Shown piece by piece: positions 1-5,917 of a stretch of DNA of 5,917 nt. Origin of the DNA: Lysobacterales bacterium (GTDB taxonomy: Bacteria; Pseudomonadota; Gammaproteobacteria; Xanthomonadales; Rhodanobacteraceae); NCBI GenBank assembly GCA_013298265.1, contig JAAFHE010000278.1, positions 1 to 5,917 of the forward strand, read 5' to 3'. Under the pieces are notes generated by a model that saw only the letters and a list, made by a program, of their open reading frames with translations, did no database searches and was not told the origin of the DNA. Position 1 is the stretch's first letter, and each line of letters starts with the position of its first letter. Made by a program: the position numbers and the translations under genes.

Positions 1-850
1 ATTCGTTCGATCCGGCGCGGCCTTCGCGCGGCTTGAGGTGCGGGCCGATCAGGGGGTGGTCAACGATCTTGTCGCGGTAGGCGCGGGCCAGTTCCAGCGT
101 CGTCGCATCCAGCGGCGGCACGCTGGGCGCCGCCTTGGGCATCTCGCCGAGCAGCGCGCCGCCGGGTGCAGCACCGGCGGCCGGCGCGATCGTCACGCGG
201 TTGTCGGGCGGCGCCAGTCTATGGGTATCACCGAAGTACAGCGCGGTGCCGTCGAAGCCGCCGGCCTGGCCGGCCTGCTGGTAGCCGCCAAGCTCCAATG
301 TGGTCTGGATGTCCAGATCGAACGATAGCTGGAACGCGAGCACCTTGCCGATGACGATGCTGTCGACCGGCGACCAGGGCTCGACCCGGCTGATTTCCAG
401 CGCCGTGTATTCCGGCGGCAGGCTGGTCGTGGTGCGTAACCAGTAGTTCACGCCGTCGGCATAGGCCTTGAGCCAGCCGCGCGTGTCATCGCTGGCCGCC
501 TGCCAGGTCGCCCAGGCAGCGCGGCGCAGGCCCAGCGTGCGCGTCTGCACGTCGTTGGCGAGGGCAGCCTGACCGACGAGCTCAGCCACCGTGCCGCTCG
601 CGCCGCGACGGCTGAAGTCCATCTGGAAGAACCGGTCGCGCGCATGCGCGTAGCCCTGCAGGAAGGTCAGGTCGTATTCGTTCTGCGCCTTGATCAGCGG
701 AATGCCCTCGACATCGGTGGCGACGCTGGCGGCGGCCCGGAGTTCGGGAATCTTGATCGGTTCGGCGGACGCCGCGCCGACGAGCGCAGCGGCAACGGCG
801 AGGGCGAGCAGGCGGCGCTGACGGCCGTGCCGCGCACAGGTCTGGAACAT
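1..850 (-). CDS. Penicillin-acylase-family Ntn hydrolase precursor, 5' part (runs off the window)
   Basis: Translating the minus strand from the ATG at 850-848 gives 283 codons with no stop, open to the window edge. Residues 1-29 form a Sec-type signal peptide: basic stretch RQRR, Ala/Leu-rich core, cleavage predicted after ASA at 29, so the enzyme should be periplasmic. Family hallmarks follow. GYAHARDRFFQMD lies near residue 66, then ASGTVAELVG, a GVNYWL segment and EPWSPVDS, as in the alpha subunit of penicillin acylase/acyl-homoserine-lactone acylase proteins (Pfam penicillin amidase). The last visible residues are A-G-S-N-E. In the family, autocleavage occurs before the Ser of a G-SN motif, making Ser281 the beta-subunit N-terminal nucleophile. 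Such enzymes hydrolyse amide bonds in acylated substrates (beta-lactams, acyl-homoserine lactones, others). The substrate cannot be told here because most of the beta subunit lies outside. A good ribosome site, AGGGAGAA (863-856), sits 5-7 bases before the ATG and supports this start. Confidence 0.88.
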   Translation of the reverse strand, partial: MFQTCARHGRQRRLLALAVAAALVGAASAEPIKIPELRAAASVATDVEGIPLIKAQNEYDLTFLQGYAHARDRFFQMDFSRRGASGTVAELVGQAALANDVQTRTLGLRRAAWATWQAASDDTRGWLKAYADGVNYWLRTTTSLPPEYTALEISRVEPWSPVDSIVIGKVLAFQLSFDLDIQTTLELGGYQQAGQAGGFDGTALYFGDTHRLAPPDNRVTIAPAAGAAPGGALLGEMPKAAPSVPPLDATTLELARAYRDKIVDHPLIGPHLKPREGRAGSNE

Positions 851-855
851 GACGG

Positions 856-863
856 TTCTCCCT
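856..863 (-). promoter_or_regulatory. Ribosome binding site of the acylase gene
   Basis: The minus strand reads AGGGAGAA here. Its GGAG core is 7 bases from the ATG at 850-848. This is the clearest Shine-Dalgarno sequence in the window and fixes the acylase start. Confidence 0.7.
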
Positions 864-880
864 GGTAGGCCGCGTTGCGA

Positions 881-911
881 TTGCCGCGGCGGCGAACCCC
901 GAGCGTATACG
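881..911 (+). promoter_or_regulatory. Weak sigma70-like promoter candidate for dnaE (distal)
   Basis: TTGCCG (881-886) and TATACG (906-911) each match 4 of 6 consensus bases, with a long 19-bp spacer. The -10-like box lies inside the palindrome GCGTATACGC. Transcription would start near 918, leaving a leader of about 140 bases. This is only hexamer matching; a second weak candidate lies nearer the gene. Confidence 0.25.
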
Positions 912-996
912 CCTGCGCCCTTCCGGGCATTCGGCGCTGCAACACGAACGTTTGAATGGCGTCGCCGCGGAACGCGGTTCGCGCGCGCGTCAAGTC

Positions 997-1025
997 TTGT
1001 CCGCCCGGGCCAGGGCGCTTAACCT
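997..1025 (+). promoter_or_regulatory. Weak sigma70-like promoter candidate for dnaE (proximal)
   Basis: TTGTCC (997-1002, 4 of 6) and TAACCT (1020-1025, 3 of 6) are separated by the ideal 17 bp. Transcription would begin about 25 bases before the dnaE ATG. The poor -10 box keeps this speculative. Confidence 0.2.
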
Positions 1026-1057
1026 GCCCGACCCCCAGGGCGCCCTGCTCGATCTCG

Positions 1058-4000
1058 ATGACCGCCCGTTTCGTCCATCTGCATGTCCACAGCGAATACT
1101 CGCTGATCGACTCGACCATCCGTATCGCCTCGCTGATCAAAGGCTGTGCGAAAGCGGACATGCCGGCGATCGCGCTGACCGACCAGGTCAACCTGTTCGC
1201 GCTGGTCAAGTTCTATCGGGACGCGGAGAAGGCCGGCGTCAAGCCGATCGCCGGCGCCGACCTGTGGATCGCCAATCCGGCCGATCGCAACAAGCCGACC
1301 CGGCTGACCCTGCTATGCCGCAACCGCACCGGATACCTGAATCTCTCGCGCCTGATCTCGCGCGCGTACACCGAAGGCCAGCACGGCGATTTCGCCCAGG
1401 TCGACACGGGCTGGATCCAGGGCCAGAGTGAGGGCCTGATCGCCCTGCTCGGTCGTGAAAGCGACGTCGGCCACCTGCTGCTGGCGGGCAACGCCGAGCT
1501 GGCCGCGACACGCTGCGGCCAGTGGCTGGGACTGTTCGGCGACGGTCTGTATTTCGAACTCTGCCGGGTCGGCCATCCGAACGAAAGCGCGTTCAATGAG
1601 GCTGCACTGCGCCTCGCCGCGTCGCTGGACTGCCCGGTCGTCGCGACCAACGACGTGCGCTTCCTGCTGCGCGAGGATTTCACCGCACACGAGGCCCGCG
1701 TCTGCATTCATCAGGGCCGCGTGCTGGCCGACCCGAAACGGCCGCGCGACTACACCGCCGAGCAATACCTCAAGTCGCCGCAGGAGATGGAGGCGCTGTT
1801 CGCCGATCTGCCCGGTGCGCTGCGCAACAGCGTGGAAATTGCGAAACGCTGCAATCTGGAACTTTCCTTCGGCACCTACTACCTGCCTGCGTTCCCGGTC
1901 CCTCCGGGGCACACACTTGATACGTTCATTCTCGACCAGGCGCGCCAGGGCCTGGCCGCACGCATGGACAAGCACGGCCCCGCACCGGGCCGCAGCGTGC
2001 AGGACTATATCGAGCGCCTGGAAATCGAGGTCGGCGTCATCGTCCGCATGGGTTTCCCCGGCTACTTCCTGATCGTGGCCGACTTCATCAACTGGGCCAA
2101 GCAGAACGACATCCCGGTCGGCCCCGGGCGCGGCTCGGGCGCGGGTTCGCTGGTCGCCTACAGCCTCGGCATCACCGACCTCGATCCGCTGCCCTATGAC
2201 CTGCTGTTCGAGCGCTTCCTCAATCCGGAGCGCGTGTCGATGCCCGATTTCGACGTCGACTTCTGCATGGACGGACGCGATCGCGTCATCGACTACGTCG
2301 CCGACACCTACGGCCGCGACCACGTCAGCCAGATCATCACCTACGGCACCATGGCGGCGAAGGCCGCGGTGCGCGACTGCGGCCGCGTGCTAGGCCATCC
2401 CTATGGCTTCGTCGACAGCATCGCGAAACTGATTCCGATGACCCTGGGCATCAGCCTCGACGATGCGCTCGGCGAATCCGATGCTGCGCGCAAGGACTCC
2501 TCGCTCGCTTCGGCGGAACTGATCCAGCGTTACCACGCCGAGGAAGAGGTCAAGGCGCTGCTCGATCTGGCGCGGGAGCTGGAAGACCTCACGCGCAACG
2601 CCGGCAAGCACGCCGGCGGCGTCGTCATCGCGCCTTCGCGGCTGACCGATTTCGCGCCGCTGTACTGCGAAGCCGGCGGCGGCGGCGTGGTCACCCAGTT
2701 CGACAAGGACGACGTCGAATCAGTCGGCCTGGTCAAGTTCGATTTCCTCGGCCTGCGCACGCTGACCATCATCGACTGGGCGCTCAAGGCGATCAACGCG
2801 CGCCGCGCGCGGCGTGCCGAAGCGGCCATCGACATCACCGCGCTACCGCTGGACGACGCCCAGTCATACAAGCTGTTCGCGCGCGGCGACACTGTCGCCG
2901 TGTTCCAGTTCGAATCGCGCGGCATGCGAGAGCTGCTCAAGCGCGCGAGGCCGGACCGCTTCGAAGACATCATCGCGCTCGCCGCTCTGTTCCGTCCCGG
3001 CCCGCTGGGATCGGGAATGGATCGCGACTGGGTCGACCGCAAGCACGGCAACGCCGCCGTGACCTATCCGCACCCCTCATTGGAACCCGTGCTCGCGCCG
3101 ACCTACGGCGTCATCGTGTACCAGGAGCAGGTGATGCAGATCGCGCAGGTGCTGGCCGGCTATTCGCTGGGCGGCGCCGACCTGCTGCGCCGGGCCATGG
3201 GCAAGAAAAAGCCCGAGGAGATGGCCAAGGAGCGCAGCAAGTTCGAAGCCGGGGCCGCGGCCAACAGCGTCGATCCGCAGCTGGCCAGCTCGATCTTCGA
3301 CCTGATGGAGAAGTTCGCCGAATACGGCTTCAACAAGTCGCATTCGGCCGCCTACGCGCTGGTCGCCTACCAGACCGCCTGGCTCAAGGTGCACTACCCG
3401 GCCGAGTTCATGGCCGCGGTGCTGTCCTCGGACATGGACAACACCGACAAGGTCGTCAATTTCCGCGACGAAGCGCGCGCGATGAACATTCGCGTACTGC
3501 CGCCGCATGTCAACGCGTCGGCGTACATGTTCGAAGCGCAGGACGACGGCGCCATACGCTGCGGCCTCGGAGCGATCAAAGGCGTCGGACACGGCGCCTG
3601 CGACAGCATCGTGCAGGAGCGCGCGCGCGGCGGCGACTACACCAGCCTGCTCGACTTCTGCCAGCGCGTCGATGCGCAGAAGCTCAACAAGCGCGTGCTC
3701 GAAGCGCTGATCAAGTCCGGCGCAGTCGACGGCCTCGCCGGCAAGAACCGCGCAACGCTGATGACGCATCTGCCGGAAGCGGCCAAGGCCGCCGAGCAGG
3801 TGCTGAAGGACCGGCAGAGCGGACAGGTCGACATCTTCGGCACGGGCATGGGCGCGCAGACCATCGTGCAGATGCCGCCGGACGTGGACGAGTGGCCCCT
3901 GGAGCAGCTACTGGCAGGCGAGCGCGAGACGCTTGGGTACTACCTTTCGGGCCACCCGACTGACACCTGGAAGCCCCAACTTGTGCAGTTGACCACCTGT

Positions 4001-4618
4001 GAAATCGGCCAGATCGAGCACAAGTTCCAGCCACCGAAATTCAAGAAAAAGGACGGCGACGAGGGCGACAACCGTTTCCGCCGCGGCCCGGACACGCCCT
4101 GGACTGTCGCCGGGCAGGTGGTTGCGCTGCGCAAGCGCGGCGATTCGATGGCCTTCGTCACGCTGGAGGACTGGAGCGGCCGCATCGAGACCAGCTTCTT
4201 CCGCGATGCGTACGCCGAATACGGCCATCTGCTCGCGCAGGGTGCCACCCTCATCATCGAAGGCGGCCTGTCCTTCGACGATTTCTCCAACGCCAACCAG
4301 CTACGCGCACGCAGCGTACTGACGCTGGAACAGGCCTGTGAGCGGTTCGCGCGCGCGCTGCACATCGGTATCAGGGCGCCGGCATCCGGCTATGCCGACC
4401 AGCTCAAGGCCACGCTCCTGGGCTATCGCGGCGGGCAGACGCCGGTGCGGCTGGAATACACCAACCGGCGCGGCGGCGGCTGCAAGCTCGACCTGTCGGC
4501 GGAATGGCGCGTGCGCGCCAGCCCGGCATTGCTGCGGGCGCTGCGCCAGTTGCCCGGCACCAGCGACAACCTTGTGCTCACGCGCGCCCAGACACCGTCC
4601 AACGGCGGCGGAGAGTAA
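1058..4618 (+). CDS. dnaE: DNA polymerase III subunit alpha (replicative polymerase)
   Basis: Catalytic subunit of the replicative DNA polymerase, which extends primers at the fork and works with the epsilon exonuclease, the beta clamp and tau. The product is 1186 aa (E. coli DnaE is 1160). Order: PHP domain about 1-280, beginning MTARFVHLHVHSEYSL; palm with VGPGRGSGAGS (354-364) and PDFDVDF, giving catalytic Asp397 and Asp399, and the third Asp562 in KFDFLGLRT; fingers with MGKKKPEEM (714-722) and YGFNKSHSAAYALV; helix-hairpin-helix KGVG (841-844); clamp-binding QVDIF (923-927, equivalent to E. coli QADMF); OB fold about 1013-1090; C-terminal tau-binding region. A basic/acidic linker (about 988-1012, including KFKKKDGDEGD) precedes the OB fold; the E. 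coli protein as I recall it has no such stretch. I chose ATG 1058 because homology begins there; the in-frame ATG at 956 would add 34 unrelated residues. The Shine-Dalgarno is poor: only AGGG, 17 bases upstream. The frame is intact throughout. Confidence 0.98.
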   Translation: MTARFVHLHVHSEYSLIDSTIRIASLIKGCAKADMPAIALTDQVNLFALVKFYRDAEKAGVKPIAGADLWIANPADRNKPTRLTLLCRNRTGYLNLSRLISRAYTEGQHGDFAQVDTGWIQGQSEGLIALLGRESDVGHLLLAGNAELAATRCGQWLGLFGDGLYFELCRVGHPNESAFNEAALRLAASLDCPVVATNDVRFLLREDFTAHEARVCIHQGRVLADPKRPRDYTAEQYLKSPQEMEALFADLPGALRNSVEIAKRCNLELSFGTYYLPAFPVPPGHTLDTFILDQARQGLAARMDKHGPAPGRSVQDYIERLEIEVGVIVRMGFPGYFLIVADFINWAKQNDIPVGPGRGSGAGSLVAYSLGITDLDPLPYDLLFERFLNPERVSMPDFDVDFCMDGRDRVIDYVADTYGRDHVSQIITYGTMAAKAAVRDCGRVLGHPYGFVDSIAKLIPMTLGISLDDALGESDAARKDSSLASAELIQRYHAEEEVKALLDLARELEDLTRNAGKHAGGVVIAPSRLTDFAPLYCEAGGGGVVTQFDKDDVESVGLVKFDFLGLRTLTIIDWALKAINARRARRAEAAIDITALPLDDAQSYKLFARGDTVAVFQFESRGMRELLKRARPDRFEDIIALAALFRPGPLGSGMDRDWVDRKHGNAAVTYPHPSLEPVLAPTYGVIVYQEQVMQIAQVLAGYSLGGADLLRRAMGKKKPEEMAKERSKFEAGAAANSVDPQLASSIFDLMEKFAEYGFNKSHSAAYALVAYQTAWLKVHYPAEFMAAVLSSDMDNTDKVVNFRDEARAMNIRVLPPHVNASAYMFEAQDDGAIRCGLGAIKGVGHGACDSIVQERARGGDYTSLLDFCQRVDAQKLNKRVLEALIKSGAVDGLAGKNRATLMTHLPEAAKAAEQVLKDRQSGQVDIFGTGMGAQTIVQMPPDVDEWPLEQLLAGERETLGYYLSGHPTDTWKPQLVQLTTCEIGQIEHKFQPPKFKKKDGDEGDNRFRRGPDTPWTVAGQVVALRKRGDSMAFVTLEDWSGRIETSFFRDAYAEYGHLLAQGATLIIEGGLSFDDFSNANQLRARSVLTLEQACERFARALHIGIRAPASGYADQLKATLLGYRGGQTPVRLEYTNRRGGGCKLDLSAEWRVRASPALLRALRQLPGTSDNLVLTRAQTPSNGGGE

Positions 4619-4705
4619 GTTGGCCGAGATCACGCTCCGCCCGACCCAACAGGTTCGCCCGGCAAGCCGCTATACTGCGCGCCTTTGTCCGTACATGCGC
4701 CACGA
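4619..4705 (+). promoter_or_regulatory. dnaE–accA gap with a probable accA promoter
   Basis: This 87-bp spacer has no hairpin with a T-run, so no terminator is visible. TATACT at 4671-4676 matches the -10 consensus in 5 of 6 bases. The best -35 partners are poor (CCAACA at 4646-4651, 19-bp spacer). Transcription would start near 4683, about 23 bases before the accA ATG. There is no recognisable Shine-Dalgarno before that ATG. A four-codon frame (ATG 4695 to TGA 4707-4709, peptide MRHE) ends in an ATGA overlap with the accA start. accA is therefore probably both read through from dnaE and started locally; this is inference. Confidence 0.45.
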
Positions 4706-5662
4706 ATGAACCCGAACTTTCTCGACTTTGAACAGCCTATCGCCGAACTGGAAGGCAAGATCCAGGAGCTGCGGCATGCAAGCCACGGCCAAGCGTTCAA
4801 CATCGACGAAGAGATTGCGCGCCTGCGTGACAAACTCAAACTGAAAACGGCGGAGATTTTCAGGAATCTCACGCCCTGGCAGGTTTCCCAGCTCGCACGG
4901 CATCCGTCGCGCCCGTATACGCTGGACTACATCCGCGCGATCTGCGAAGAGTTCGTCGAACTCGCCGGTGATCGCGCCTATGCCGACGACGCAGCCATCG
5001 TCGGCGGGCTCGGCCGCATCGACGGACGCAGCGTCGTCATCATCGGCCATCAGAAAGGCCGCGACACCAAGACCAAGATCCGGCGCAATTTCGGCATGCC
5101 GCGTCCCGAGGGCTACCGCAAGGCACTGCGCCTCATGAAGCTGGCGGAACGCTTCCGCCTGCCGATCCTGACCTTCATCGACACGCCTGGCGCCTATCCG
5201 GGCGTCGGTGCAGAAGAGCGCGGCCAATCCGAAGCGATCGCGCGCAACTTGCTCGAGATGTCCGAGCTGCGCGTGCCCATCATCTGCACCGTGACCGGCG
5301 AAGGCGGCTCCGGTGGCGCTCTGGCGATCGGTGTCGGGGACCGTACGCTCATGCTGGAGTACAGCACTTATTCGGTGATCACACCGGAGGGCTGCGCCTC
5401 GATTCTGTGGAAGAGCGCCGAACGCGCAAAGGACGCGGCCGAGGTCATGGGCCTTACCGCGCCGCGCCTGCTCGAGAACGGACTCATCGACCAGATCGTC
5501 AGCGAACCGCTTGGCGGTGCTCACCGCGACCCGCAGGCGATGGCAGACAAACTCAAGCAGGTGCTGCTGGCGCAGCTCGATACACTAGGGCGCCTCGACG
5601 TGCCGAACCTGCTGGAACAACGCTACCAGCGCCTGCGCAAGTACGGCGCCTACAAGAGTTGA
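4706..5662 (+). CDS. accA: Acetyl-CoA carboxylase carboxyltransferase subunit alpha
   Basis: Alpha half of the carboxyltransferase that moves the carboxyl group from biotin carboxyl carrier protein to acetyl-CoA, forming malonyl-CoA for fatty-acid synthesis. It works in the cytoplasm in an alpha2beta2 complex with AccD, which is not in this window. The product is 318 aa (E. coli AccA is 319) and is collinear over its length: [16 protein letters not shown] at the start, a coiled-coil-like helical N-terminus to about residue 50, RPYTLDYI (69-76), [19 protein letters not shown] (114-132), DTPGAYPG (159-166), the glycine-rich oxyanion motif [12 protein letters not shown] (198-209), and [18 protein letters not shown] (222-239). 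An in-frame TTG at 4685 would add seven residues, but the family start matches ATG 4706. The gene lies 87 bp after dnaE and 22 bp before tilS, the order seen in many gammaproteobacteria. No oddity in the coding sequence. Confidence 0.98.
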   Translation: MNPNFLDFEQPIAELEGKIQELRHASHGQAFNIDEEIARLRDKLKLKTAEIFRNLTPWQVSQLARHPSRPYTLDYIRAICEEFVELAGDRAYADDAAIVGGLGRIDGRSVVIIGHQKGRDTKTKIRRNFGMPRPEGYRKALRLMKLAERFRLPILTFIDTPGAYPGVGAEERGQSEAIARNLLEMSELRVPIICTVTGEGGSGGALAIGVGDRTLMLEYSTYSVITPEGCASILWKSAERAKDAAEVMGLTAPRLLENGLIDQIVSEPLGGAHRDPQAMADKLKQVLLAQLDTLGRLDVPNLLEQRYQRLRKYGAYKS

Positions 5663-5688
5663 TGCCAGCCGGGACGTCGGAACGATGA
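5662..5688 (+). other. Possible eight-codon coupling frame between accA and tilS
   Basis: The accA stop overlaps an ATG (TGATG, 5660-5664). That frame encodes MPAGTSER and stops at TGA 5686-5688, overlapping the tilS ATG (ATGA, 5685-5688). Terminating ribosomes could step from accA to tilS by reinitiation. The arrangement is seen directly; its use is unproven and may be chance. A GGGA at 5670-5673 or GGAA at 5679-5682 are the only Shine-Dalgarno-like bases before tilS. Confidence 0.2.
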
Positions 5689-5917
5689 GCGCCCTGGCCC
5701 TGCCACAACACCTCGATACAGCGCTCGTCGCACTCGCCCCCGGACCGCTCTGCGTAGGCTACAGCGGCGGACTGGATTCGCTGGCACTGCTGCAAACCTG
5801 CAGCTGCCACTGCGCATTGTGCGCGTCGCCGTGCGGCGTGCCGACGGCGATGGACTCGAAGCCGCTGCACGCGCGGCGCGGCTGGCGGCGTTCCGTCAGC
5901 ATCTGCCTGCGGGCGCG
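5685..5917 (+). pseudogene. tilS: tRNA(Ile)-lysidine synthase, 5' part with internal deletion and frame change
   Basis: TilS attaches lysine to C34 of tRNA-Ile(CAU) using ATP, so that the tRNA reads AUA. The frame from ATG 5685 begins MSALALPQHLDTALVAL and carries the N-type ATP-pyrophosphatase P-loop YSGGLDS (26-32), then LALLQT to residue 38. After that this frame turns into unrelated Cys/Arg-rich sequence, although it stays open to the window edge. From 5798 another frame reads LQLPLRIVRVAVRR, then GDGLEAAARAARLAAF to the edge, which matches TilS just after the HVHHG region (E. coli QVPLVVERVQL...GIEAQARQARYQAF). About 39 family residues, including HVHHG, are absent between the two parts. 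The missing length must be 1 modulo 3, so roughly 115-120 bp. The start overlaps the TGA of an eight-codon frame (5662-5688). Identity is firm. Whether the lesion is real or a sequence/assembly error is open, since tilS is normally essential. Confidence 0.85.

Larger units (their letters stand above)
851..1057. other. Divergent intergenic region between the acylase gene and dnaE
   Basis: This 207-bp stretch lies between two divergent genes and should hold both promoters. It contains a perfect 10-bp palindrome GCGTATACGC (903-912), a second one AGGGCGCCCT (1037-1046), a small GAAC-GCG-GTTC inverted repeat (970-980), and CAGGGCGC present twice (1011-1018 and 1036-1043). The open frame of dnaE extends back to an ATG at 956, but that part has no resemblance to DnaE. 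No small gene or RNA gene is convincing here. Confidence 0.6.

Noticed and set aside
917..928. GCCC-TTCC-GGGC hairpin as a terminator
   Set aside because: The stem is only four pairs with no T-run after it on either strand, and it lies between divergent genes where no terminator is needed.
956..1057. A 34-residue N-terminal extension of DnaE from the ATG at 956
   Set aside because: DnaE homology begins at MTARFVHL (1058); the extension is Pro/Arg-rich and unlike the family, has no ribosome site, and is simply open frame in GC-rich DNA.
694..1209. Long minus-strand open frame across the acylase start and the dnaE start
   Set aside because: Its translation is Arg/Ser/Pro-rich and resembles no family I know; it overlaps the well-supported acylase start and dnaE in other frames.
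1313..2323. 336-codon minus-strand open frame inside dnaE
   Set aside because: It is antisense to conserved DnaE sequence; long antisense frames are expected in high-GC genes, and it shows no recognisable motif.
4685..4705. TTG start for accA adding seven residues
   Set aside because: The AccA family start aligns with [10 protein letters not shown] at 4706; the extra residues are unrelated and the predicted transcription start (about 4683) would leave the TTG almost without leader.
4670..5524. 284-codon minus-strand open frame opposite accA
   Set aside because: Antisense shadow of accA with no family features of its own; the plus-strand frame is AccA over its full length.
5799..5917. Cys-rich tail (CSCHCALCASPC) in the frame from ATG 5685, resembling a zinc motif
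   Set aside because: The same bases in another frame encode clear TilS sequence, so the Cys-rich reading is an out-of-frame product of the deletion.

Overview
The window is GC-rich with a proteobacterial gene order. The dnaE–accA–tilS run and the close match of DnaE and AccA to gammaproteobacterial proteins (motif wording almost as in Escherichia coli) point to a high-GC member of the Gammaproteobacteria, perhaps of the Xanthomonadales/Nevskiales type. That placement is inference from recalled family sequences, not from a search.

Layout. (1) Positions 1-850, minus strand: the 5' part of a secreted penicillin-acylase-family Ntn hydrolase. It has a signal peptide, and the frame runs off the window edge two residues past the predicted nucleophile serine. 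(2) 851-1057: a 207-bp divergent intergenic region with weak promoter-like hexamers and two 10-bp palindromes. (3) 1058-4618, plus strand: complete dnaE, the replicative DNA polymerase III alpha subunit. The family-consistent start is 34 codons inside the longest open frame. (4) 4619-4705: a short gap with a good -10 box (TATACT) that could give accA its own promoter. (5) 4706-5662: complete accA, the carboxyltransferase alpha subunit of acetyl-CoA carboxylase. (6) 5685-5917: the start of tilS, tRNA(Ile)-lysidine synthase. Its P-loop is present, but about 40 codons downstream of it are missing and the rest of the homology continues in another frame.

The plus-strand genes look like one housekeeping transcription unit (replication, fatty-acid synthesis, tRNA modification), the tail of the lpx–rnhB–dnaE–accA cluster known from E. 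coli. Here the gene beside dnaE is a divergent exported hydrolase rather than rnhB, so the cluster is broken or rearranged upstream of dnaE.

I see no mobile element, CRISPR array, RNA gene or defence system. The most notable item is the internally deleted, frame-shifted tilS. It is either a sequence or assembly error, or a real lesion in a gene that is normally essential. Nothing here looks like a new multi-gene system.
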